Shown here: positions 24,752 through 34,500 of the stretch, one piece after another | Layout of the letters: each line of letters begins with the position of its first letter | How positions within the stretch are numbered: the stretch's first letter is position 1 | Assembly (NCBI RefSeq): GCF_000756655.1 | Contig: NZ_ARXU01000003.1 | Location: 124,001-188,000 of the forward strand | Length of the DNA: 64,000 bases | DNA from: Alcanivorax jadensis T9 | GTDB taxonomy: Bacteria > Pseudomonadota > Gammaproteobacteria > Pseudomonadales > Alcanivoracaceae | Direction of reading: 5' to 3' | Program-made: the position numbers and the translations under genes | The notes under the pieces: generated by a model | What the model was told of the DNA's origin: nothing | Seen by the model: only the letters and a program-made list of their open reading frames with translations | Databases searched by the model: none

Positions 24752-25079
24752 GGGGGCTCCTGAATCTTTGAGGCTTGGGGATCTTCAGGATATTGGGATG
24801 GGGTGAAAGGAATGCAAGCCTTGTTGCAGGTGCGTCGCTGGCGGCGCGATCCCCCAAATACCTGAAAAGACGGATCTACCACAGAGGGCACAGAGCACAC
24901 AGAGAAAAACCCGTCTTTTCCTCAGTGATCTCTGTGCCCTCTGTGGTGGAAGTGCTTTTGATCCTGGTTTTGGGGGCGCCCTGGCAGCGTTACCTCAACG
25001 GTCGCTCCGGTTCGCACCTCAAGCGGTGCTCCTACAGAGAGGGTGGAGCTTGCCTGGGCAAGCTCCTGAGGGGGGTAGA
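24752..25079. other. Gene-free gap with repeats
   Basis: This 328-bp stretch between gloA and the SPFH gene has no convincing gene. It contains the CACAGAG inverted repeat (24877-24947) and one arm of a TGTAGGAGC element (TTCGCACCTCAAGCGGTGCT..., about 25012-25036). Confidence 0.6.
24877..24947. repeat. CACAGAGGGCACAGAG-family inverted repeat
   Basis: TACCACAGAGGGCACAGAG (24877-24895) faces a near-perfect complement at about 24930-24948. An inner GAAAA...TTTTC hairpin fills the loop. The same arms occur at 13427-13494. Confidence 0.8.
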
Positions 25080-26039
25080 TCAGGCCGGGGTTTTTTCCAC
25101 GGTCTTGAGGACTTTCTGCAGGCCGGCCACGGCGCCACCGATGTCGCTGAGGCCCTGGGGCAACAGCAGGGTGGTGGATTCCTTGGCGACTTTTTCGAAG
25201 GCGGATACGTACTGCTCGGCGATGCGCAGGCTGACGGCTTCTTCGCCGCCATCCTCTTTCACGGCACCGGCCACCTGGCGCAGACCTTCAGCGGTAGCGG
25301 TGGCGATCAGCTCGATCTGACGGGCGCGACCTTCCGCCTCGTTGATCTGCTTCATCTTCTCACCTTCGGAGATATTGATCATCTCCTGCTTCTCACCTTC
25401 GGAGCGGTTGATGGCGGCCTGGCGATCACCCTCTGAACGGTTGATGGCGGCCTGGCGCTCACCCTCGGACTCGGCAACCACGGCGCGACGTTCACGCTCG
25501 GCGCGAACCTGTTTCTCCATGGCGTCCTTGATGGACACGGGCAGGTTGATGTCGGCCACTTCGTAGCGCAGCACTTTCACGCCCCAGGGCTGTGCGGCTT
25601 CATCTACCGCCTTGACCACTTCCATATTGATTTCGCCGCGTTCCTCGAAGGTCTTGTCCAGATCGATTTTACCGATCACGGAACGCAGGGTGGTCTGGGC
25701 CAGTTGCTGGGCGGCCATCACGTAGTCGTCCACACCATAACTGGCGGACTTGGGATCGATTACCTGCAGGTACATGACGCCGTCGATGGAGACTTCGATG
25801 TTGTCCTTGGTGATACAGCTCTGGCGCGGCACGTCACGGACGATTTCCTTCTGGGAGTGCTTGTAAGCAACCCGGTCGATGAAGGGCATCAGGAAGTGAA
25901 GGCCCGCCTCCAGGGATGTCTGGTACTTGCCCAGCCGCTCCACCACATACACCTGCCGCTGCGGCACGATGCGAATCACCATGAAGAGCAGAATGACAAC
26001 GCCGAGGGCGATGAGAGCGGAAATAATTAAACCTGCCAT
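25080..26039 (-). CDS. SPFH/band 7 (stomatin-like) membrane protein
   Basis: This 319-residue protein has an N-terminal membrane anchor (about 4-22), a band 7 domain with RLGKYQTSLEAGLHFLMPF, and a C-terminal coiled coil. The coiled coil contains four imperfect 11-residue repeats beginning SEG (SEGERQAAINR, SEGDRQAAINR, SEGEKQEMINI, SEGEKMKQINE). Such proteins oligomerise into membrane microdomains and often partner with NfeD proteins; the nfeD gene lies just upstream in the same operon. Confidence 0.9.
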   Translation of the reverse strand: MAGLIISALIALGVVILLFMVIRIVPQRQVYVVERLGKYQTSLEAGLHFLMPFIDRVAYKHSQKEIVRDVPRQSCITKDNIEVSIDGVMYLQVIDPKSASYGVDDYVMAAQQLAQTTLRSVIGKIDLDKTFEERGEINMEVVKAVDEAAQPWGVKVLRYEVADINLPVSIKDAMEKQVRAERERRAVVAESEGERQAAINRSEGDRQAAINRSEGEKQEMINISEGEKMKQINEAEGRARQIELIATATAEGLRQVAGAVKEDGGEEAVSLRIAEQYVSAFEKVAKESTTLLLPQGLSDIGGAVAGLQKVLKTVEKTPA

Positions 26040-26097
26040 GGATAGGGTTCCTTGTTATTGCTAGCGAGTTGAGATGAAAACGGGTTGGCGATAGGGG

Positions 26098-26571
26098 TCA
26101 TTCAGCCGGTGGTGTCTGCGGCCCTGGCATCCAGGGCTCTACGGTGAGCCAGAGGCCGTCGTGCTGGGTGATGCGCACCATGTCGCCGGGATGCAGGGGC
26201 TGGGCACACTGTGCCTGCCAGCGGGCGCCCCGGTAGGAAACGGTGCCCACGCCGTTGTTGAAGGCGTCTGCCACGGTGGCGCGGCCACCGACCAGGCCGG
26301 CACTGTCTGCCTCGCCCTCACCGCGGGGCCGCTCATTGCCCATCAGCTTGTCGTTGATCACGCGACGGACAAATACCAGCAACAGCAGGCTGGTAAGGGC
26401 GAACAGGGTCAGTTCCCAGGCGGTGTCATCCAGCAGTCCGAGGAACTTGAGGCTGCCTACCAGCAACGCGGCGATCCCGAAGAAAATCACGACCAGCCCG
26501 GACACGGCGAATTCCGCGATCACAAAGGCGAGCCCGGCGATAATCCAGTAACTGTATTCTGGCAGATCCAT
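26098..26571 (-). CDS. NfeD-like membrane protein
   Basis: This 157-residue protein has two or three membrane segments in the N-terminal half (about 8-52 and 55-70) and a C-terminal OB-fold domain (VGGRATVADAF through LTVEPW). It lacks the ClpP-like protease of long NfeD forms. It lies 58 bp before the SPFH gene, the classic NfeD-stomatin pair thought to act in membrane quality control. Confidence 0.88.
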   Translation of the reverse strand: MDLPEYSYWIIAGLAFVIAEFAVSGLVVIFFGIAALLVGSLKFLGLLDDTAWELTLFALTSLLLLVFVRRVINDKLMGNERPRGEGEADSAGLVGGRATVADAFNNGVGTVSYRGARWQAQCAQPLHPGDMVRITQHDGLWLTVEPWMPGPQTPPAE

Positions 26572-26676
26572 TCCTGTGCCCCTGTAGCGTGTGCATTATT
26601 TTGATCAACTAAGATAGCACGTTGGTGACAGGTTAGTCGGTAGGAAAAGGCTGAAAATCAGAAGTCGCAAGCGACA

Positions 26677-26835
26677 AGCTTCAAGCTGCAACGCGGTTAA
26701 GGTCAGCTGTGCAGGGAGAGGTGGTCAGCCGCGGACCAGGCGAAGGGAATTTAGTTAAAGAGATAAGCGAAAGGGGTGGGGCGCGGAGAAGGCCTTTGCG
26801 CCAATCAGGCCTTCTCCGCGTTGCAGCTTGAAGCT
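26677..26835. repeat. Nested palindrome next to the slyD stop codon
   Basis: The outer arms AGCTTCAAGCTGCAACGCGG (26677-26696) and 26816-26835 are a perfect 20-bp inverted repeat. A second perfect 13-bp hairpin (GCGGAGAAGGCCT at 26783-26795 with 26807-26819) lies inside. The right arm ends 2 bp from the slyD stop codon. Confidence 0.88.
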
Positions 26836-26837
26836 GA

Positions 26838-27326
26838 TCAGTGCTGATGCCCGCCTACGCCATGGGCATGTTTGTGCGCTTTTTCTTCTTCGCTGGCATC
26901 ACGGATATCGGTGATTTCCACCACAAAACGCAGGGACTGGCCGGCCAGCGGGTGGTTGGCGTCCACGTCCACGGTTTTCAGGCCTACCTTGAGCACGGTG
27001 AGCATGCGCGGGCCTTCGTCGGTGGACACCGTGACCACCTTGCCGGGGCTGAGCTTGCCGGCGTGTTTCAGATACTTGCGGGAGATGCGCTGGAACAGGG
27101 TGTTGTCGTATTCGCCGTAGGCGTCTTCCGGACTGACGGTCACATCGACTTCGTCGCCAACAGCCTTGCCGGTGAGGGCGGCTTCCAGGCCCTTGATGAT
27201 GTTGTTATAGCCGTGCAGGTACGCCATGGGCTCGCCGGTTTCCCGGGAGTTTTCAATTTCGCTGCCGTCGTCGGCGTTGAACAGGCTGTAATGCAGGGTA
27301 ACGACCTTGTCGTTTTCGATGGTCAT
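26838..27326 (-). CDS. slyD: FKBP-type peptidyl-prolyl isomerase, SlyD-like
   Basis: This 162-residue FKBP has the SlyD start (ENDKVVTLHYSLF), the YLHGYNNIIKGLEAAL segment, the inserted flap chaperone domain (about 75-125) and the late HPLAGQSLRFVVEI motif. The His-rich metal-binding tail is short (HKHAHGVGGHQH). It catalyses proline isomerisation and chaperones folding; nickel handling may be weaker than in E. coli. The ATG at 27324-27326 matches the family start. Confidence 0.92.
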   Translation of the reverse strand: MTIENDKVVTLHYSLFNADDGSEIENSRETGEPMAYLHGYNNIIKGLEAALTGKAVGDEVDVTVSPEDAYGEYDNTLFQRISRKYLKHAGKLSPGKVVTVSTDEGPRMLTVLKVGLKTVDVDANHPLAGQSLRFVVEITDIRDASEEEKAHKHAHGVGGHQH

Positions 27327-27397
27327 GCATGCTCCGGTTGTCAGGCGATCGGGATGGTGGGCAATTGTGGCGCCTTCATCGCCGCCGGGCAATTACC

Positions 27398-27946
27398 TCA
27401 GTCGCTGTGTTTGCCGGGGAGCATGCGTTTCAGGGTAGTGTCCCTGTCGATGAAATGGTGCCACAGGGCGCCTGCTACATGGATGGCTATCAGGGTCAGC
27501 AGCGTGGTCCACAGCACCTCCTTGTGGATGAAGGCGATCTGTTTGGCCAGGTCAGTATTGACCGCCGCCAGCTGGGGCACGTTAAAAACCCCAAATATTT
27601 CAATGGTCTTGCCGGCGAACTGGCGCATGGCAAAGCCGCTGAGGGGCATGGCGAGAAGCACCCCATAGAGCAGTCCATGAACAAGACGGGATAAGTGATG
27701 CTGCCAGGCGGCGCCAATGGGTGCCGGGCGCGGGTACAGGGCGCGGCCATAAAGCCGAATCAGTATGATAGCCAGCGTGGTGAGTCCCAGGGAAAAATGC
27801 AGCATTTTCCACCATTCGCGCATGGGGTCACTTTTTTCGTAGAACTCATGGAGCTCGACGGCTCCCCAGACCATGACCAGCAACAAAACCACCAGCCAGT
27901 GAAGTCCTTTGTGTAATGCATGCCAGCTTGTTGGTCGTGTTGCCAT
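27398..27946 (-). CDS. Cytochrome b561
   Basis: This 182-residue membrane cytochrome has four helices with the haem-ligand histidines in LHKGLHWL, KMLHFSLG, HLSRLVHG and LIAIHVAGALWHH. It likely passes electrons between a periplasmic partner and quinones. GGGAG sits 6 bases before the chosen ATG. A second b561 paralogue lies at 48683. It precedes slyD with 71 bp between. Confidence 0.88.
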   Translation of the reverse strand: MATRPTSWHALHKGLHWLVVLLLVMVWGAVELHEFYEKSDPMREWWKMLHFSLGLTTLAIILIRLYGRALYPRPAPIGAAWQHHLSRLVHGLLYGVLLAMPLSGFAMRQFAGKTIEIFGVFNVPQLAAVNTDLAKQIAFIHKEVLWTTLLTLIAIHVAGALWHHFIDRDTTLKRMLPGKHSD

Positions 27947-28010
27947 GATGCGCTCCCGTTCCATTGACCGAAGTATGCCGGATAAAGATTAACCGGGGCT
28001 TAACGGGCAT

Positions 28011-29009
28011 TCACTGATCCTTGTCAGTGTCCGGGTGCATGCCCAGGGCTTTGCGATCCTCGCCCTGCGCGATCCGCGCCAGCAGGTCCCTGGATTGCCG
28101 ATACCAGCGACGCCGACCATTGGGGCCCCATTTGAACCTTTTGTAGGTCCACTGATACTGGGCCAGGTTGCGGTCGATATAGCACTGCAGGCCGGTGTTC
28201 ATGGCGGTGAGGATCTCGGTGGTGTCACTGGCCTGTTCGATGTCCGGGGCGGATTCGAAGTGGAGGTGGATGTCTTTCACGCCGCCCTGGCCACGAATGC
28301 AGGAAACAATGAACACATGAGGCCGGTAGCGTTGCACCAGCTTGTCGATCAGCGCCGGGGTGGGGACCTCGTAGCCGAAAAAAGGCACGCAGGGATTGCT
28401 GCGGTTGCCCGGGTTGTGGTCGGAAAGAATGCCCAGGGTGCCGCCGCTCTTCATGGCGGCGAGGGCCTGTTTGACCCCCTGGCTGTTGGTGGGGATGAGC
28501 ACCGAGCCGGTACGCTCCCGGGCTGCCTTGACCATGGCATCCATCAGTGTGGCGGGATGGGGCTGGTACATGATCAGGGTCTTGTCGCGGTCGCCCTTGT
28601 CACCCACATAGAGGTTGCTGATTTCCCAGCTACCCTGGTGCAAGGACAGCATGAGTACCGGCCGCTCGCAGGCGCAGGCATCCAGAAAGGCTTGTTCGCC
28701 GTGGATATGGGTGATCCTGGCCAGGGTTTCTTCCACCGGGCGATGCCAGACATGGCTGAATTCGGTGAGGGTACGGCCCAGTTCGGCCATGCTCTGGCGG
28801 CCGATGCGTTTGGCGTCCGCCAGGCTCATGGCCGGGTGGGTGGCCAGCAGATTGATCAGCACCACCCGGTAGGCACTGGCATAGCGCAGTGGCACCAGCG
28901 TGATCAGGGTGGCAACAAAAGCCCCGAAGGCGGTGACTAGCGGCAGTGGAAGCCAGGCAAGCAGACGGACCACCAACCACAGGCGGCGGCCTTGATATTG
29001 TTTACTCAT
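28011..29009 (-). CDS. LpxL/HtrB-family lysophospholipid acyltransferase
   Basis: This 332-residue enzyme has an N-terminal membrane anchor and the acyltransferase motif HQGSWE (His124, Glu129). The family adds secondary acyl chains to lipid A or to other lipids such as ornithine lipids. The exact acceptor is unclear. Its start overlaps the stop of the upstream metallo-hydrolase (ATGA), suggesting translational coupling. Confidence 0.88.
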   Translation of the reverse strand: MSKQYQGRRLWLVVRLLAWLPLPLVTAFGAFVATLITLVPLRYASAYRVVLINLLATHPAMSLADAKRIGRQSMAELGRTLTEFSHVWHRPVEETLARITHIHGEQAFLDACACERPVLMLSLHQGSWEISNLYVGDKGDRDKTLIMYQPHPATLMDAMVKAARERTGSVLIPTNSQGVKQALAAMKSGGTLGILSDHNPGNRSNPCVPFFGYEVPTPALIDKLVQRYRPHVFIVSCIRGQGGVKDIHLHFESAPDIEQASDTTEILTAMNTGLQCYIDRNLAQYQWTYKRFKWGPNGRRRWYRQSRDLLARIAQGEDRKALGMHPDTDKDQ

Positions 29010-30001
29010 GATGGCAATTCAATTGTCAGGGTCTCGCCATGCTGCGGGACCCGAAATGTCTCGGAATCGATCTGTTGTTCTTGCAGCGCCAGGGCCAGGG
29101 CCCGGGGCGGCGCGTCCATGGGCTCGTCGGTGAGCACAAAGGTGCCCCAGTGCATGGCTACCGACTGGCGGGCGCGAATCTCCTGGTGAATTGTAACCGC
29201 TTCTGCCGGGTTTATGTGTACCGGGGACATAAACCAGCGGGGTTCATAGGCGCCGATGGGTAACAGGGCCAGGTCCACGGGGCCGAAAATGTCGCCAATT
29301 TCATCGAATAGCGGGGCGTAGCCGGTATCGCCGGCAAAATAGAGGCTGAAATCGGGGAAGTTCAGGCGCCAGCTACACCACAGGGTCCGGTTATGATCGC
29401 CGGGGCCACGGCCGCTGAAATGCTGGGCGGGCAGACAGAAGGCTTCCACCTGGCCGTGGTATTCACTCTGCCACCAGCCCAGTTCGATAATGCGCTCCAC
29501 GCCCAGGTTACGTAGCCAGGAAGCCACGCCCGTCGGAACGAACCAGAGAATCTCGCGACCAAACCGGGCCTGTAGCTGTTTTACCGAAGTCCGATCCAGA
29601 TGATCGTAGTGGTTGTGGGAGACCAGCACCGCATTGATCGGCGGCAGATCATCGACGGTAAGGGCTGGCGGTACCGCCCGTTTCGGGCCGGCAAAGGATA
29701 GCGGTGAGCAGCGCTCGGAAAAGACCGGGTCGGTAATCAAATTCCAGCCCCGGTGCTGAAACAGGAAGGTAGCGTGGCCGATCCAGGTCAATTGCGGTTG
29801 TGGTCCCGGGTTGGCAAGACGTTGCTGATCCGGCTGCTGCAGAGGGAAAGGCTGATGGCGCGGAAACTGGCCCCGGGTGTCCCATTGCCAGCGCAGGAAG
29901 GCACCCAGGCCATGGCGGGGAGTAGGGAACCGATTGCGATACACCCCGGCGCGGGCGGGGTGTTCTGCTGCCAGAGCGGCCAGCCGTTCCCGGTCGATCA
30001 T
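29006..30001 (-). CDS. Metallo-beta-lactamase fold hydrolase (NAPE-PLD-like)
   Basis: This 331-residue hydrolase has the metal motif HNHYDH (129-134), ITDPVFSERCSP near the N-terminus and AGDTGY, HWGTF late. This is the pattern of phospholipase D-like metallo-hydrolases such as NAPE-PLD and RomA-like proteins. With the coupled acyltransferase gene, an action on a lipid is plausible. It also overlaps the end of chpC by 4 bases. Confidence 0.85.
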   Translation of the reverse strand: MIDRERLAALAAEHPARAGVYRNRFPTPRHGLGAFLRWQWDTRGQFPRHQPFPLQQPDQQRLANPGPQPQLTWIGHATFLFQHRGWNLITDPVFSERCSPLSFAGPKRAVPPALTVDDLPPINAVLVSHNHYDHLDRTSVKQLQARFGREILWFVPTGVASWLRNLGVERIIELGWWQSEYHGQVEAFCLPAQHFSGRGPGDHNRTLWCSWRLNFPDFSLYFAGDTGYAPLFDEIGDIFGPVDLALLPIGAYEPRWFMSPVHINPAEAVTIHQEIRARQSVAMHWGTFVLTDEPMDAPPRALALALQEQQIDSETFRVPQHGETLTIELPS

Positions 30002-30453
30002 GCGCCGTCCCGCAGTCCTGCTACGGCGCCTTCAATGGCATCCAGATCCGGAATCACCGCCAGGTCGCCGCCCACCTGGATGTACATGGCTTCCGCGGGG
30101 CCGGTGTCTACCGGTTCTTCCACCGGATCGTCCTTGGCCACTTTCATCATCCGCGGAATCCCCTGCACGATCACCGCATAGAAGGTGCTCTTGCCGGCCA
30201 CGGTATTCAGTACCGCGATGCGGGCATCCTGGCCAATGGTGATCTGCCCGGACTCGTTGAGTTTCTCAAAGGACAGCAGCGGAATGTTCTGATCCCGCCA
30301 GCTCAGCCAGCCCAGCAGCCATTCCGGCCCATGACCGGGCCGATCCGGTTGCCGCAGGGGGATGATTTCGGCGACCACGATGTTGGGGATCAGCCAGGGT
30401 CGCCCCTGCATGGGGATCAGCAGGCTGGAAATGTCGGATGGCAAGCTGCTCAT
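29998..30453 (-). CDS. chpC: CheW-like protein ChpC
   Basis: This 151-residue CheW-domain protein is the last gene of the Pil-Chp cluster. By homology it couples receptors to the ChpA kinase and is an accessory to PilI. The domain runs almost the full length (SSLLIPMQGRPWLIPN to the IPDLDAIEG end). The ATG at 30451-30453 has GAGG 7 bases upstream. Its stop overlaps the metallo-hydrolase start. Confidence 0.88.
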   Translation of the reverse strand: MSSLPSDISSLLIPMQGRPWLIPNIVVAEIIPLRQPDRPGHGPEWLLGWLSWRDQNIPLLSFEKLNESGQITIGQDARIAVLNTVAGKSTFYAVIVQGIPRMMKVAKDDPVEEPVDTGPAEAMYIQVGGDLAVIPDLDAIEGAVAGLRDGA

Positions 30454-30495
30454 AGTTAACCTCAAAGTGTAAGCCGGAGTATGCAGTAGCCCGTG

Positions 30496-31521
30496 TCAGG
30501 CACCCGGCTTCTGTACTTCTGCTTTTAATTCTCTTCTTAACCGTTCCACCAGCTGTCGTGCAAGCTGTTCCGGAGAGCCGCTATAACTGACGCAGCCCGT
30601 CTCACGGGTAGAATCGGGCTGGCTGCTGACGGCGCAGGTATCGGCGCTCTGTGCCCATACGGGGCAGCCACTGGCGGCCAGCCGGGGGGCGGCGATGGCG
30701 CCGTCATTGCCCATGCCGGAAAACAGGATAGCGCCGCAGGCGTTACCGAAGCCCTCGCCCACGTGCTGTATCACCTGATCAATGGACGGTGCATAGGGCC
30801 CTTCCCAGGCCTGACCAGTGCACTGGATGCGACCGTCGTGGCGAAATTTCACCGCGTATTCCACCGGCGCGATGGCCAGTTCGCCATGGCGCAGGGCGCT
30901 GCCGTCCACGCCTATTTTGCAATCAATGTTGTTGTCCCGACCCAGCACGCCGCACAGGGTGTCCAGGAAACTGTCGTCGATATGCTGGGCCAGCACAAAG
31001 GCCACCGGCAGATTGGCCGGCAGGCAGTCGAGAAACAGTTTTACCGCTGCCGGACCGCCCAGGCTGGCCCCCAGTACCCAGACCCGTTCGGGGCGGTCGC
31101 CGGGGCGAATGGTCTCGAATTCCCGCGGGGTGGGGATTTTTACCTGTGGCGGGCGCTGGGGAATCACGTCCAGCCGCTCTTCTACGGCCGGCTTGCCGAT
31201 GTAATCCACCAGCTTGGTCACCAGCCGCCGTTCCCATTTCGGGTAACGGGCATCGGTACGCGCCGGGGCCTGACCATCACAGAACAAAATGGGGGCGGCG
31301 GCGTCTTCCAGCAGGTTATCCAGAAAAGCCTGCCAGCGATCCTCGCTGGACAGGTCTACGACCCACAGATCCAGAGCACCCTCTTCCAGCCAGCGTTTTT
31401 CCAGGGCTTCCGGATCGGTGTTGACGACCACCTGGTAGCCCTGACTCTTCACTGCGCTGGACAGCAGGTGGCCCTGCAATGTGCTGTCGGCGATCACGCC
31501 GACCCGGCCCGGTGCGGTCAT
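30496..31521 (-). CDS. chpB: Chemotaxis methylesterase ChpB
   Basis: This 341-residue CheB-type enzyme removes methyl groups from the PilJ receptor. The C-terminal domain has the catalytic triad Ser153 (GASLGGP), His180 (LAQHID) and Asp273 (GMGNDG). The N-terminal 115 residues look like a degenerate receiver: a possible Asp56 (VVDLSSED) is kept but the usual acidic pocket is not (VGVIADST). The start overlaps the chpA stop codon by 4 bases. Confidence 0.92.
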   Translation of the reverse strand: MTAPGRVGVIADSTLQGHLLSSAVKSQGYQVVVNTDPEALEKRWLEEGALDLWVVDLSSEDRWQAFLDNLLEDAAAPILFCDGQAPARTDARYPKWERRLVTKLVDYIGKPAVEERLDVIPQRPPQVKIPTPREFETIRPGDRPERVWVLGASLGGPAAVKLFLDCLPANLPVAFVLAQHIDDSFLDTLCGVLGRDNNIDCKIGVDGSALRHGELAIAPVEYAVKFRHDGRIQCTGQAWEGPYAPSIDQVIQHVGEGFGNACGAILFSGMGNDGAIAAPRLAASGCPVWAQSADTCAVSSQPDSTRETGCVSYSGSPEQLARQLVERLRRELKAEVQKPGA

Positions 31522-34500
31522 TCGTTACCCGTTTCCTGCAACTCGCCCAGCAGTTCACGAATGGTGGAGAGCAGTTCGTTCTCCTGGAACGGCTTGCCCA
31601 TGTAACAGTTCACGCCGATATCGAAGGCCCGTTCGCGATGTTTTTCGCCGGTGCGCGAGGTAATCATGATGATCGGCACGTCTTGCAGGCGGCTGTCGTG
31701 GCGCACGTGGGTGGCGACTTCGAAGCCGTCCATACGTGGCATCTCGATATCCAGCAGCATCACATCCGGGCGGATATCCTCCAGCTTGGCGATGGCATCC
31801 ATGCCGTCCTTGGCAGTGACCACTTCGTAGCCATTGCGCTCCAGCAGGCGAGTTGTCACCTTGCGCACAGTCACCGAGTCATCGGTGACCATGACCAGCG
31901 GCGTATCGCGCTTGAATTCGGCTTCTTCGTCTTCCTGCACCGGTTCCTGGGGCAGTACCGGAATGTCTGCGACACCCAGGGTCGGCACCTGCACGTGGGC
32001 AGCACGGATCAGCGAGTGGATATCGAGAATGATCACCACGGAGCCATCCCCGAGGATGGTGGCACCGCTGATGCCGGCCACCGATGCCAGCTGCGGGCCG
32101 ACTGATTTCACAACCACTTCGCGGGAACCCACCAGGTTGTCCACCACAATGGCCACGGTGTGTTCGGTGCTGCGGATCAGCAGTACCGGCATGGGAGTGG
32201 TGTGGCTTTCCAGGTGCGGGCTGCGGGTGCCATGGACGAAATTGCCCAGGTATTGCAGTTCGTAGTCCTGGCCCACATAGGTGTAGACTGGGTTGTCTTC
32301 CTCGAAATAGTGCTGCAGCTCGAAGGGGCTGATACGCACGATGCCCTCGATCTGGTTGAGCGGGATGGCATAGGTATCTTCCGCCGCCTTCACCATCAGG
32401 GCCCGGTTCATGGCCAGGGTGAACGGCAGACGGATGATGAAACGGGTGCCCTGCCCCTTGTGCGAATCGATGGTCACCGAGCCGCCCATCTGCTTGATCT
32501 CGCTGGCCACCACGTCCATGCCCACGCCACGGCCGGAAATCTGGGTGACAGCGGCGGCGGTGGAGAAGCCGGCGTGGAAGATGAACTGCTGGATTTCCTG
32601 CTCGGAGAGTTGCGCGTCCGGGGCGATCAGGCCGCGCTCCACGGCTTTCGTGCGCACGGCGTCGGTGTCGATGCCCTTGCCATCGTCGGACAGGGTAATC
32701 ACTACCTCGCCGCCCTCGCGGCCCAGTTCCAGGTTGATGCGGCCGGAGTCGTTCTTGCCGGCGCTCTGTCGACCTTCGCGGGTTTCGATGCCGTGATCCA
32801 CGGCGTTACGCAGCATGTGCTCCAGCGGGGCGACCACCCGTTCCATCAGGGAGCGGTCCAGTTCGCCTTCCGGGTTGAGCACATCGAATTCCACTCGTTT
32901 GTCCACTTCACCGGAAATCTGCCGGACGATACGGCGCAGACGCGGTACCAAGCGGCTGAAGGGCACCATGCGGGTGCGCATCAGTTTTTCCTGTAGCTCG
33001 GTGTTGATCCGCGATTGCTGCAGCAGCAGGGTTTCGGTGTCCTTGGTGCGGTCCAGCAGGGTGTTCTTCAGATCCAGCAAATCCGAGGCGGATTCCGACA
33101 GCTGCTTGGTGATCTGATGCAGCTCGGAGTATTGATCCATTTCCAGGGGATCGAAGTCTTCGTCGATTTCACCCCGTTCCACGCCCTGCTGATAATTGGA
33201 CATGATCTGCGCTTCGGTTTCCGAATCCAGACGGCGCAGCTGTTCGTAGAGGCGCTGTACCGTGTTGCCCATTTCCTCCACGTTGAAGGTGAACTCGGAA
33301 ATCCCCTGCTCTACCCGGCCGCGGTTGATGGAGGTTTCCCCGGCCAGGTTCACCAGCGCTTCCAGAACGTCGGCCCCGACCCGCACCATTTCCTGGGGTT
33401 GCGCCTGATTTTGACGCTGGCGGCGGTCATCCTGTTTTGGCTGTTGCGGTTGTGGCTTCTCGGCCGCCGGTGCCATGGCCGTGCCGCTCTCTTGCGGGGC
33501 GGTGACGGGCTGGCGGCGGGCGCTACGGGCCACTGATTCCATGCCCCGGACAATCTGGTCGTACCAGTTGATCATGGGCTGGAAATCTTCCTGGGTGGGC
33601 GCCTCGCGGCGCCTTTCCAGCTGTAGCAGATAGGTTTCGAAGTCGTGACTGATGTCGCCCAGCGGCTTCAGGCCGGCCAGTCGTGCGCCGCCCTTGAGGG
33701 TATGCAGGGCGCGTTTGAGGTCATCGGTGAAATCGGTGCTTTCCGGGTGGTCTTTCCAGGAAGTCAGGCAGGCATCGATGATTTCCGCCAGCTCATCGGA
33801 CTCTTCCAGGAAGATTTCCAGAATTTCCGGGTCGCTGTCCGATTCCCAGTCGCTGTAATCCTCGTCCGGCTGTTCGCGGGTGGCCGTCGGTTCTTCCCGG
33901 TTGGTCGGCGTCGTTGGCGAAGCTTCTGCGGGTGCTGGCGCAGCAGACGCAACAGCGGGCAGGCTGAATCCTGCCGGGTCGGCCACATAGCCGTGGATCG
34001 CCTGGATCAGGGTGTCGCCCTGGGGCAGCGGCCGGCCGGCCTTGAGTGCCTCTACCATTTCCGCCAGTTGGTCGTGGCAACGATGCAACAGATCGAACAG
34101 GGTCGGTTCAATGGCCAGACGGCTTTGCGCCAGGCCTTCATAAAGCGTTTCCAGCTCGTGGCCCAGATCGCCCAGTTCGCTGACTTCCGCCATGCGCGCG
34201 CCACCCTTGAGGGTGTGAAGGTCACGCTGCAGGGATTGCAGTTCGATCAGGTTGTCCTGCTCGCCGATCCACTGCTCCAGGCTACTGCCGGCAGATTCCA
34301 GAATCTCGTCAGCTTCTTCCAGAAAGATTTCTACCAGCTCCGGGTCACGCTCCGGTTGAGGGGGCGCCGGAGTGGCGGGCGCGTCCTCAACCGCAACGGG
34401 CGCGGGGCTGCCGGTGTCTTCGGCAAAGTCGGAAGCGGCTTCGTGAGCCTGGGGTTCACTGTCGAGGGAGGCACTGGTGTCCGGCGTGCGGTCGCCGCGC

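Noticed and set aside
24877-24947. CRISPR-like repeat
   Set aside because: Only two arms in inverted orientation with one loop; there is no direct repeat-spacer series and no cas gene.
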